A program made the position numbers and the translations under genes. Under the pieces are notes generated by a model. That model did no database searches, was not told the origin of the DNA, and saw only the letters and a program-made list of their open reading frames with translations. Positions 16,384 through 23,790 of a stretch of DNA of 41,035 bases are shown one piece after another. Position 1 is the first letter of the stretch. Each line of letters opens with the position of its first letter. The stretch spans positions 1 through 41,035 of the forward strand of contig CAYPID010000022.1 of assembly GCA_964410725.1 (NCBI GenBank), in the 5' to 3' direction. The stretch comes from CALAZP01 sp964410725. Lineage in GTDB: Bacteria; Bacteroidota; Bacteroidia; Chitinophagales; Saprospiraceae.

Positions 16384-16994
16384 ACCTTGGAAAGGACCTC
16401 AAGTAAATTGCGGTAAATTAGTTTTTCCTGTCTAAGGTCTTCAAGACTGCGCCATATCACCTGTTCAATATCTTCTTCAATTTGAGGTATCAATTCACTG
16501 GTTCCCGGTGTTTTCATGACATACCAATAGGTAGGTTTTAAGATTCTCTTTTTATCTATTCGATAGGTATGGTATCCCATGATAAGTGGTCCAGCTATTT
16601 CCAAAGTCCTTATACCCGTTTCCTCCTGTACTTCTCGTATGGCAGCTTCAGTTGGCTCCTCTCCCTTTTCAATTTTACCTTTAGGTAAGTCCCAAAACCC
16701 ACGCCTGAAGATACTTAATACTTGATGGTTAGGATTAAAAACAATACCACCTGCAGCCTCAATGATTTGAAAGTTCTTTTTAAAGTCCTCTAGGAGGGTT
16801 TCCAGATTGTGCGCGTGAATAATCACTTGCTGATATCTTTTAGTTTTTTCTAATAAATCAACATAGTTCAATAGGTTTTGATACTTCCCTGAATAGGGCG
16901 TAACTAATGATTCAGTAGGGTTGTATTCCAGTTGGGAAAGGTCATTGGAAGATGTTAATATTAATGGAGTGTCGTTAATGTAAATTTTGTACAT
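16380..16994 (-). CDS. Nudix hydrolase with an unusual N-terminal extension
   Basis: 204 aa. The Nudix domain (about 82-200) contains a complete Nudix box, GKIEKGEEPTEAAIREVQEE followed by TGI (G-x5-E-x7-R-E-U-x-E-E-x-G-U), so it should hydrolyse a nucleoside diphosphate derivative in the cytosol. About 80 residues precede it (MYKIYINDTPLILTSS, then YVDLLEKTKRYQQVIIHAHN), forming a small alpha/beta extension I cannot assign. It is divergent from pyrE with a 20-bp gap, an arrangement I recall from other Bacteroidota. Its substrate cannot be read from the sequence. Confidence 0.9.
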   Translation of the reverse strand: MYKIYINDTPLILTSSNDLSQLEYNPTESLVTPYSGKYQNLLNYVDLLEKTKRYQQVIIHAHNLETLLEDFKKNFQIIEAAGGIVFNPNHQVLSIFRRGFWDLPKGKIEKGEEPTEAAIREVQEETGIRTLEIAGPLIMGYHTYRIDKKRILKPTYWYVMKTPGTSELIPQIEEDIEQVIWRSLEDLRQEKLIYRNLLEVLSKV

Positions 16995-16997
16995 TTG
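16990..16997 (+). promoter_or_regulatory. Candidate -7 element of pyrE, overlapping the divergent Nudix start codon
   Basis: TACATTTG matches TAnnTTTG. It covers the start codon region of the Nudix gene (ATG at 16994-16992 on the minus strand) and lies 17 nt before the pyrE ATG. No clear -33 TTTG is visible. Confidence 0.45.
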
Positions 16998-17014
16998 GCT
17001 TCATTTATAAGATT

Positions 17015-17647
17015 ATGATGAGTTCCGAGGCGCATATTGCTGAACTTCTACTGCAAATAAAAGCAATTAAACTAAGCCCACAAATGCCTTTTACTTGGGC
17101 ATCGGGTATTCAGTCGCCTATTTACTGTGACAATAGGATGGTACTCTCCTACCCCAACGAAAGAAGGGAGTTTGTCGACGGCTTTGTAGCCATGGCACAG
17201 GAGTTCTCTGCTGTAGATGCCATTGCAGGGGTAGCCACTGCTGGAATTCCGCATGGTATGTTGTTGGCTGACCGCTTGAATCTTCCTTTTATTTATGTGA
17301 GATCCAGTCCTAAAAGCCATGGTACCAAAAGTAGTATTGAGGGGTATTATGAAAAAAATCAAAAAGTCTTGGTAGTAGAAGATCTGATTTCTACAGGAGG
17401 AAGTTCTCTACAAGCAGTGGAAATTCTGCAGGAAAATGGTCTGGACGTCCAAGCTGTTTTGGCCATTTTTACTTACGGATTTCAACGAGCGATTACCGCT
17501 TTTTCAGCCGCTCAAATTCCCCTGAGAACCCTAAGTAATTACCCAGTTTTGTTGGAACTGGCCTTAGAAAAAGAATACATTACCGAAGAGCAATTATCTC
17601 TGTTAAAAGAGTGGAATCAAGCACCAGAAACTTGGAAACCACAATAA
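17015..17647 (+). CDS. pyrE: Orotate phosphoribosyltransferase
   Basis: 210 aa, the expected size. It converts orotate and PRPP to OMP in de novo pyrimidine synthesis in the cytosol. Visible features are MPFTWASGIQSPIYCDNR near the N-terminus (orotate-site region), FIYVRSSPKSHGTKSSIEG with the mobile catalytic loop, and the PRPP-binding motif VLVVEDLISTGGSSLQ. ATG occurs twice in a row (17015 and 17018); either is possible. It is followed 12 bp later by the M42 peptidase gene, probably in one transcript. Confidence 0.95.
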   Translation: MMSSEAHIAELLLQIKAIKLSPQMPFTWASGIQSPIYCDNRMVLSYPNERREFVDGFVAMAQEFSAVDAIAGVATAGIPHGMLLADRLNLPFIYVRSSPKSHGTKSSIEGYYEKNQKVLVVEDLISTGGSSLQAVEILQENGLDVQAVLAIFTYGFQRAITAFSAAQIPLRTLSNYPVLLELALEKEYITEEQLSLLKEWNQAPETWKPQ

Positions 17648-17659
17648 AATAGCTACCGT

Positions 17660-18742
17660 ATGTCCTTTATCGATTTGCATGCTGAGAAATTTTTATTGCA
17701 TTATTTGAACAACAGTTCTCCAACTGGATACGAAAGTAGCGGCCAAAAAATTTGGTTAGATTACTTAAAGCCTTATGTCGATGAATGGCACTTAGATCAT
17801 TATGGCACTGCTTATGGTGTGGTCAATCCAGGAAAGAACTATAAAGTTGTTATTGAAGCTCATGCTGATGAAATCAGTTGGTTTGTCAATTATATTTCAG
17901 AGGACGGTTACATTTATGTGGTGCGTAATGGAGGTTCCGATCATCTAATTGCCCCATCTAAGAGAGTCAATATTTACACCGAACAGGGAATCGTTAAAGG
18001 GGTATTTGGATGGCCCGCTATTCATACCAGAAGAGGTGAGGATGCGACTAAGCTGGTGCCAAAAATGGAAAATATCTTTATAGATGTTGGAGCCAAAGAT
18101 AAAGAAGAAGTAACCAATATGGGTATCCATGTCGGATGTGTCATTACTTTTGAAGATGAAATCATCAAACTCAACAATAAATTTTATTGTGGCCGGGCTT
18201 TAGATAACCGTATGGGCGGTTTTTGCATAGCTGAAGTGGCTCGAAAATTATCTGAATCTGGAACTGAATTGCCTTATTCTCTATACATTGTTAACGCCGT
18301 TCAGGAAGAAGTAGGGCTAAGAGGAGCAGAAATGATTGCCAGAAATATTCAGCCGGATGTAGCCATAGTTACTGATGTTACCCATGATACAGGAACGCCA
18401 TTAGTGAATGCCAAAGTACACGGCGATACCAAATGTGGAAACGGTCCTTCACTCACCTATGCACCTGCAGTCCACAATACTTTGCTCAAACTGATTCAAG
18501 AAGCTGCCAATAGAGAGAATATTCCTTTTCAAAGAGAGGCCGCCTCAAGAAGCACAGGTACCGATACTGATGCTTTTGCGTATTCAAATAGTGGAGTGCC
18601 CTCTGCCCTAATATCCCTCCCCTTAAGGTATATGCATACTACAGTAGAAATGGCACACATTACTGATATTGAGAACGTCATTAAACTCATCATTGCCAGT
18701 TTGAAAACCATAGAAAATCAACACAACTTCAAATACTTCTAG
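17660..18742 (+). CDS. M42 family metallopeptidase (glutamyl/leucyl aminopeptidase type)
   Basis: 360 aa. A cytosolic two-zinc aminopeptidase of the PepA/FrvX/TET family. Metal and catalytic residues are present: His in VIEAHADEISWFV, Asp in ALDNRMGGF, the Glu pair in VQEEVGLRGAE, Asp in TDVTHDTGTP, and the C-terminal His in MHTTVEMAH. The central DVGAKDKEE region of the beta dimerisation domain is also typical. M42 enzymes form dodecameric shells that trim peptides; peptide specificity cannot be inferred here. It lies 12 bp downstream of pyrE and faces rfbB convergently with an 8-bp gap. Confidence 0.93.
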   Translation: MSFIDLHAEKFLLHYLNNSSPTGYESSGQKIWLDYLKPYVDEWHLDHYGTAYGVVNPGKNYKVVIEAHADEISWFVNYISEDGYIYVVRNGGSDHLIAPSKRVNIYTEQGIVKGVFGWPAIHTRRGEDATKLVPKMENIFIDVGAKDKEEVTNMGIHVGCVITFEDEIIKLNNKFYCGRALDNRMGGFCIAEVARKLSESGTELPYSLYIVNAVQEEVGLRGAEMIARNIQPDVAIVTDVTHDTGTPLVNAKVHGDTKCGNGPSLTYAPAVHNTLLKLIQEAANRENIPFQREAASRSTGTDTDAFAYSNSGVPSALISLPLRYMHTTVEMAHITDIENVIKLIIASLKTIENQHNFKYF

Positions 18743-18750
18743 AACCTAAC

Positions 18751-19809
18751 TTACCTGTTTTCATACATAGTTTGGTAATAGTTAAGGTAGGCACCAGAGG
18801 TCACATTTCTCAACCATTCTTGATGGCTGAGATACCATTGAGCCGTTAATCTTAACCCCTCTAAAGGCGCTACAGCCGGCTCCCAGTTTAACTCATTGGC
18901 CAGTTTGGAGGCGTCTATAGCATACCTTCGATCGTGTCCGGGCCTATCCTTTACAAAGGTGATTAATTCCTTGGAGGTCCCCTCAGGTCGATCTAATAAT
19001 TCGTCCATAATATCACATAGGTGCCCTACCAGTTCAATATTTTTCCACTCGTTATTTCCCCCAATATTATAAGTCTCACCTACTTCACCTTTGTGAAAAA
19101 TCAAATCCAAAGCTGCAGCATGATCCCCCACCCACAACCAATCTCTGGTGTACTTACCATCCCCATATATGGGCAGTGGCTTCCCATTTTGTATATTATT
19201 AATTACCAATGGTATTAGTTTTTCGGGAAATTGATAAGGACCATAATTATTAGAACAGTTCGATATCAAAATCGGTAATCCATAGGTATGATAATAGGCC
19301 CGAACCAAATGGTCAGAACTAGCTTTTGAAGCCGAATAAGGAGACCGTGGATCATAAGGAGTACCTTCGGTAAAAAGGCCGGTATCTCCAAGTGTTCCAT
19401 ATACCTCGTCAGTGGAGACATGAAAAAACCGCTTTCCCTCTATTTGATTACCCCACAATTGCTTGGCAGCATGCAATAAAACTAAAGTCCCCACTACATT
19501 CGTATGAATAAAAGCTAAGGGATCCTCAATAGAACGATCAACATGAGATTCAGCAGCCAAGTGAAAAATTCCATCGGGTTGATAATTATTCATGATCTGT
19601 TCAATATGAGCAGCATCTGTAATATCTGCCTTCTCGAAAATATAGTTTGCCGCATTCTCCACCTCCTTCAAATTCTCCAAATTACCTGCATAGGTTAAAT
19701 TATCCAAATTCACAATTCGGTAGTTGGGATACTTATTGACCAGCAAGGTGACCAAATGAGATCCAATAAATCCAGCCCCTCCCGTTACTATGATGGTTTT
19801 TTCGAACAT
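18751..19809 (-). CDS. rfbB: dTDP-glucose 4,6-dehydratase
   Basis: 352 aa, the standard length. It converts dTDP-glucose to dTDP-4-keto-6-deoxyglucose, the branch point to rhamnose and other deoxysugars. Motifs seen are the NAD-binding VTGGAGFIGSHLV, the catalytic STDEVYG (Thr-Asp-Glu), Y-S-A-S-K with the Tyr-Lys pair, SNCSNNYGPYQFPEKLIP and GDGKYTRDWLWVGDH. It follows the UDP-xylose synthase-like gene by 5 bp, so both form one transcript. The partners rfbA, rfbC and rfbD are not in the window. Confidence 0.95.
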   Translation of the reverse strand: MFEKTIIVTGGAGFIGSHLVTLLVNKYPNYRIVNLDNLTYAGNLENLKEVENAANYIFEKADITDAAHIEQIMNNYQPDGIFHLAAESHVDRSIEDPLAFIHTNVVGTLVLLHAAKQLWGNQIEGKRFFHVSTDEVYGTLGDTGLFTEGTPYDPRSPYSASKASSDHLVRAYYHTYGLPILISNCSNNYGPYQFPEKLIPLVINNIQNGKPLPIYGDGKYTRDWLWVGDHAAALDLIFHKGEVGETYNIGGNNEWKNIELVGHLCDIMDELLDRPEGTSKELITFVKDRPGHDRRYAIDASKLANELNWEPAVAPLEGLRLTAQWYLSHQEWLRNVTSGAYLNYYQTMYENR

Positions 19810-19814
19810 GATTT

Positions 19815-20753
19815 TTATTTTACAACATTTTTAAAGTATTCATGGGTTTTAATCAACCCCTCTGATCTAGGCACTTTGGGTTCCCATCCCAATACTTCTT
19901 TAGCCCTGGTAATATCCGGTTGCCTTACCTTTGGATCATCTTCAGGCAGCGGACGATAATCAACAAAAGCCTTGGGATTTCCAACTAACTTTAAAATTTC
20001 TTCGGCAAACTCCAAGATGGTAATTTCATCGGGGTTACCAATATTAACTGGTTCAGTATAATCGCTCATTAATAACCTAAAAATCCCCTCAATAAGATCG
20101 TCCACATAGCAGAAAGATCGAGTCTGAGAGCCATCGCCAAATACGGTCAATCCTTCTCCTCTAATCGCCTGAGAGAAAAAAGCAGGAAGCACCCGTCCGT
20201 CATTAACACGCATCCTAGGACCATATGTATTAAAAATCCTTACAATTCTAGTATCGACCTGATGAAAATTATGATAGGCCATAGTAATAGCCTCCAGGAA
20301 TCTCTTAGCCTCATCATAGACTCCTCTAGGTCCAACTGGATTAACATTTCCCCAATAAGATTCCTTTTGAGGGTGCTCTAAAGGATCGCCATAAACTTCA
20401 GAAGTAGATGCCACTAATATTCTGGCGTTTTTAGCTTTAGCCAATCCTAATAAATTATGCGTACCAAGTGCACCCACCTTCAAAGTCTGAATCGGCATTT
20501 TTAAATAATCAATCGGACTAGCTGGTGAGGCAAAGTGCAGGATGTAATGAAGGGGACCTGAAACATGTACAAATTTTGAAATATCATGATGGTGAAATTC
20601 GAAATTTGCTGAAGGGAATAAGTGGGCAATATTATTTAAATCGCCGGTCAACAAATTATCCATCCCAATTACGTGGAATCCCTCCGCTAACATCCTATCG
20701 GAAAAATGAGAACCCAAAAATCCCGCTGCACCAGTTATTAATACCCTTTTCAT
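19815..20753 (-). CDS. NAD-dependent UDP-glucuronate decarboxylase (UDP-xylose synthase)-like SDR protein
   Basis: 312 aa extended short-chain dehydrogenase. It has LITGAAGFLGSHFSDRML for NAD binding, HFASPASPIDYLKMPIQTLK, STSEVYGDPLEHPQKESYWG, Y-D-E-A-K with the Tyr-Lys pair, and RIFNTYGPRMRVNDGRVLP followed by GDGSQTRSFCYVDD. This combination is characteristic of UXS. The product UDP-xylose (or a 4-keto pentose) would feed surface glycan assembly. It is the first gene of the UXS-rfbB unit and diverges from the outer-membrane protein gene at 20801. Confidence 0.9.
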   Translation of the reverse strand: MKRVLITGAAGFLGSHFSDRMLAEGFHVIGMDNLLTGDLNNIAHLFPSANFEFHHHDISKFVHVSGPLHYILHFASPASPIDYLKMPIQTLKVGALGTHNLLGLAKAKNARILVASTSEVYGDPLEHPQKESYWGNVNPVGPRGVYDEAKRFLEAITMAYHNFHQVDTRIVRIFNTYGPRMRVNDGRVLPAFFSQAIRGEGLTVFGDGSQTRSFCYVDDLIEGIFRLLMSDYTEPVNIGNPDEITILEFAEEILKLVGNPKAFVDYRPLPEDDPKVRQPDITRAKEVLGWEPKVPRSEGLIKTHEYFKNVVK

Positions 20754-20772
20754 AATTTATTTTTTTACAAAA

Positions 20773-20780
20773 CAAATATA
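20773..20780 (-). promoter_or_regulatory. Candidate -7 element of the UXS-rfbB unit
   Basis: Minus-strand TATATTTG is a perfect TAnnTTTG, 19 nt before the UXS start codon. The nearest upstream TTTG (20808-20811 on this strand) is 27 bp away, longer than usual. The box lies only 4 bp from the oppositely directed element at 20785. Confidence 0.5.
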
Positions 20781-20784
20781 GCAA

Positions 20785-20792
20785 TACCTTTG
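20785..20792 (+). promoter_or_regulatory. Candidate -7 element of the OMP-waaA-kinase unit
   Basis: TACCTTTG fits TAnnTTTG and lies 8 nt before the ATG at 20801; the upstream T run (20761-20764, TTTT, 20-bp spacing) could serve as a weak -33. The leader would be very short or absent. Confidence 0.5.
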
Positions 20793-20800
20793 CCACCGCT

Positions 20801-21514
20801 ATGAAGGCAAACTTATATTTTATAGTTTTTATTTTTTCATCCACAGTTGGTTGGACGCAAGACTTTACTCCCAAAAAATCTACCTTGGTTCATCTAGGAT
20901 ATGGTTTGGTGTCCCCATCTTCCAAACTTCCCTTCAATACAGGCGGCTTTCCTTCAATAGGGTTGGACTATTATTGGTCCAAAGGATTTTTCTTAGGTCT
21001 TGACCTCAATTATATGTTTGGATCCTCTGTTCGAAACGATATTCTGAAAAATCTAAGAACCCCCGAGGGACATATTTACGGCAACAACCAATCCATAGCA
21101 GACATTCAATTAGGTTGGCGTGGCTTATATTCAGGAATTTCATGGGGAAAAGCTTTTCAACCTAAAGGATTTTCTTTTTCATTAGGCGCAGGATGGATGC
21201 AATACCGCTATAGAATACAGGAGGATCCACAAACTTATGTTCCCCAAATAGCACCCCCCTATACCGCGGGTTATGAACAGCTATCCATTGGTTGGGCCTT
21301 CAAACAGTGGGTGGGGTATCAACATTTGGATGCCGATAATTATATCAATTTTAAAATTGGAATATTAGCATATCAAGCATTCACTCAGCTCAAAAACAAT
21401 TATCAATTGGCAGTCGCTGATTATGCTAAACAAAGGCCCCACTTGTTTGTAGGCCTAAATTTCTCTTGGATTCTACCTTTTTATTCTCTTAATCCGGATA
21501 CGATTAGTTATTAA
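20801..21514 (+). CDS. Probable outer-membrane beta-barrel protein, family unrecognised
   Basis: 237 aa with a signal peptide (MKANLYFIVFIFSSTVGWTQ, cleavage probably after WTQ or just before). The mature chain alternates polar and aromatic residues in strand-like segments, for example STLVHLGYGLVSPSS, FFLGLDLNYMFGSS, GFSFSLGAGWMQYRYRI, YINFKIGILAYQAF and PHLFVGLNFSWILPF. This is what a small 8-10-stranded barrel looks like. I recognise no named family. The gene is 2 bp from waaA and is likely co-transcribed with it, so a link to LPS or envelope biogenesis is plausible but only from context. Confidence 0.75.
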   Translation: MKANLYFIVFIFSSTVGWTQDFTPKKSTLVHLGYGLVSPSSKLPFNTGGFPSIGLDYYWSKGFFLGLDLNYMFGSSVRNDILKNLRTPEGHIYGNNQSIADIQLGWRGLYSGISWGKAFQPKGFSFSLGAGWMQYRYRIQEDPQTYVPQIAPPYTAGYEQLSIGWAFKQWVGYQHLDADNYINFKIGILAYQAFTQLKNNYQLAVADYAKQRPHLFVGLNFSWILPFYSLNPDTISY

Positions 21515-21516
21515 CC

Positions 21517-22749
21517 ATGATGATAGCTTATAATTTATTCATTCGTATTTCATGGTTGGTTATTAGGGTTTGGGCGCTCTTTAATACTAAAGCTCAAATG
21601 TGGATACAGGGCAGGAAAAATTGGAAAGAGCAACTGGTACAAAATCTTCCAAATGCCCAAAAAATAGTTTGGTTTCACTGCGCTTCTTTAGGGGAATTCG
21701 AACAAGGTCGCCCAATTATTGAAAATATTAAAGAATCCTTTCCGGAATACTTTGTTTTACTCACTTTTTTTTCGCCTTCTGGATATGAAATCAGAAAAGA
21801 TTACCCCCATGCTGATTATATCACTTATTTGCCTTTGGACACCCGATCGAATGCTGAATATTTTATTCAAACAATCAAACCTAAATGGGTAATTTTTATC
21901 AAATACGAATTTTGGTACCATTTTTTAAATACCTTATATCAAAATAAAATTCCAGCGCTCCTGGTAGCAGCAGTTTTTAGACCTGAGCAAATCTTTTTTA
22001 AATGGTATGGTGGTTTCTTTAGAAAAATTCCCTTTTTCTTTGAGAAGATTTTTGTCCAAAACCTCGAGTCTAAAAATCTATTGGAGCAAATCGGATATGT
22101 GAATACTACAATAATAGGAGACACCCGAATTGACCGAGTTGTTGAGATTGCAAAAAAAGCCCAACCAGAGCAAAGAATTATTGAATTTATTGGAAAAAGA
22201 AAAGTATTAATTGCTGGCAGCACTTGGCCGACCGAAGAAAAAATTCTACTCCAGTGGATGAAACAAGTAGACCTCAATGAGTGGTGCTTGATTTTAGCTC
22301 CTCATGAAGTGTCCCCTAAGAATATTCAGAGAATTGTGCATCAATTCAAAAAGCACCCCCTGACTACTTATACCCAGGGTGCCCTTTTACCCCAATCAGA
22401 TCTATTAATAATTGATACCATTGGAAAGTTATCTGGGTTATACCAATTAGGGACTATAGCGTTTATTGGAGGAGGATTCGGAAAAAGTATCCACAATATT
22501 TTAGAGCCTGCTTCCTTTGGAATTCCAATTATTTTTGGCCCCCATCATCATAAATTTATTGAAGCTCAAACTCTGTTAGCTAGCCGGGGTGCTTATGAAG
22601 TAACGGATGAAACTTCGTTCAACAGGACCTTTAAAGCCCTAACTCATGAAGAGGTGTATAAAGCAGCTCAAAAATCTGTTCAAACTTATATCCAACAAGG
22701 AAAAGGAGCAACTGCCAAATTGATTCAGTATATTAGTAAAAATAGGTAA
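21517..22749 (+). CDS. waaA: 3-deoxy-D-manno-octulosonic acid (Kdo) transferase
   Basis: 410 aa GT30 enzyme that adds Kdo from CMP-Kdo to lipid A precursor at the inner membrane. An N-terminal membrane anchor (YNLFIRISWLVIRVWALF) is followed by IVWFHCASLGEFEQGRPIIE, whose Glu is the catalytic base in this family. Later come FIKYEFWYHFLN, LIAGSTWPTEEKIL, the LAPHEVSP motif and GGGFGKSIHNILEPASFG with GPHHHKF, all typical of WaaA. The kinase gene follows 10 bp downstream, placing two inner-core functions in one operon. Bacteroidota enzymes are usually monofunctional, but that cannot be told from sequence alone. Confidence 0.95.
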   Translation: MMIAYNLFIRISWLVIRVWALFNTKAQMWIQGRKNWKEQLVQNLPNAQKIVWFHCASLGEFEQGRPIIENIKESFPEYFVLLTFFSPSGYEIRKDYPHADYITYLPLDTRSNAEYFIQTIKPKWVIFIKYEFWYHFLNTLYQNKIPALLVAAVFRPEQIFFKWYGGFFRKIPFFFEKIFVQNLESKNLLEQIGYVNTTIIGDTRIDRVVEIAKKAQPEQRIIEFIGKRKVLIAGSTWPTEEKILLQWMKQVDLNEWCLILAPHEVSPKNIQRIVHQFKKHPLTTYTQGALLPQSDLLIIDTIGKLSGLYQLGTIAFIGGGFGKSIHNILEPASFGIPIIFGPHHHKFIEAQTLLASRGAYEVTDETSFNRTFKALTHEEVYKAAQKSVQTYIQQGKGATAKLIQYISKNR

Positions 22750-22759
22750 ACCAAAAAAC

Positions 22760-23737
22760 ATGAATGAATCCAATCCTATATCCTTATGGAAGGATAAGAA
22801 AATATTGATTTTGGGGGATGTCATGATTGACCGCTATTTGATGGGAAGTATTCACCGAATTTCACCTGAAGCACCTGTTCCGGTTTTAGATTTAGAAAAT
22901 CAAGAGGATCGGTTAGGCGGTGCTTCCAACGTAGCCCTAAACGTGCAATCATTGGGTGGAATTCCGTTTTTATTTAGTGTAGTGGGGCAAGATGAAACAG
23001 GGAAAAGATTCAAGGAACTTATGAATCACCAAGCATTACCAACCGATTTCATTTTTCCCGTCAGGGGAAGAAAAAGTACGGTAAAAAGCAGGGTGATGGC
23101 TGGAAGTCAGCAGCTGTTGAGGATTGATGAAGAGACTACAACCCCCATTGATCCTGAAGATATGGAGCGAATTTTTCAACTAATGGAGGACTTTTTAAAC
23201 AAAAATCAGGTCGATTGCGTATTGTTTCAAGACTATAATAAAGGATTACTTATTCCAGAATTAATTGAAAAAACTATTCAGTTAGCCCGAAAATTTGATA
23301 TACCTACTATTGTTGACCCCAAGGCAGATAATTTCTGGGCCTATAAGGGCGTTACCTTATTCAAACCCAACTTGAAGGAAATCAAAGAAAGGGTTGAATT
23401 TCCATTGGATGGTTCTCTAGAGCTTCTTGCAAAGGGAGCGGCCTTCGTAAGAAATAAACTAAAAAACGACCTCACCGTTATAACTTTATCGGCGGATGGA
23501 ATTTTTGCCGACGACACCCAAACCAGTTTTATTGAGCCTGCAAAGAAAAGAATGATTGCTGATGTATGCGGAGCTGGAGATACGGTAGTAAGTGTATTGG
23601 CGCTGGCCCTCTCAGCTGGAATAGGAATACGAGAAATGGTGAAGTTGGCTAATATTGCGGGAGGTCAGGTTTGTGAAATTCCAGGGGTAGTAGCCGCTAA
23701 TTGGGAGTCTTTACAAAAGGAGTACTTATATATTTGA
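22760..23737 (+). CDS. rfaE1: PfkB-family D-glycero-beta-D-manno-heptose-7-phosphate kinase (HldE kinase domain only)
   Basis: 325 aa. The ribokinase-fold signature is complete: ILILGDVMIDRYLMG and RISPEAPVPVLDL near the N-terminus, GGASNVALNVQSLGG, DYNKGLL, VDPKADNFWAYKGVTLFKPN, and the ATP/anion-hole motif DVCGAGDTVVSVLALALS with the catalytic Asp. D-x-M-x-D-R-Y and PEAPVPV are hallmarks of the HldE/RfaE N-terminal domain. The nucleotidyltransferase domain fused in E. coli HldE is missing, so ADP-heptose synthesis would need a separate HldC-type gene. It lies in an operon with waaA. Other PfkB sugar kinases are a less likely alternative. Confidence 0.87.
   Translation: MNESNPISLWKDKKILILGDVMIDRYLMGSIHRISPEAPVPVLDLENQEDRLGGASNVALNVQSLGGIPFLFSVVGQDETGKRFKELMNHQALPTDFIFPVRGRKSTVKSRVMAGSQQLLRIDEETTTPIDPEDMERIFQLMEDFLNKNQVDCVLFQDYNKGLLIPELIEKTIQLARKFDIPTIVDPKADNFWAYKGVTLFKPNLKEIKERVEFPLDGSLELLAKGAAFVRNKLKNDLTVITLSADGIFADDTQTSFIEPAKKRMIADVCGAGDTVVSVLALALSAGIGIREMVKLANIAGGQVCEIPGVVAANWESLQKEYLYI
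23729..23736 (+). promoter_or_regulatory. Candidate -7 element for the T9SS type A protein gene
   Basis: TATATTTG is a perfect TAnnTTTG; its last two bases belong to the TGA stop of the kinase gene. It lies 54 nt before the ATG at 23791. No proper -33 TTTG is visible. Confidence 0.4.
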
Positions 23738-23790
23738 GAAATATTTTAATAATAAATAGTAAATTACTGCGCTTAAAAAATACCATCAAC

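Noticed and set aside
23701..23790. Longer N-terminus for the T9SS type A protein
   Set aside because: It overlaps the kinase gene and lies upstream of the -7 box; the signal peptide begins at 23791.
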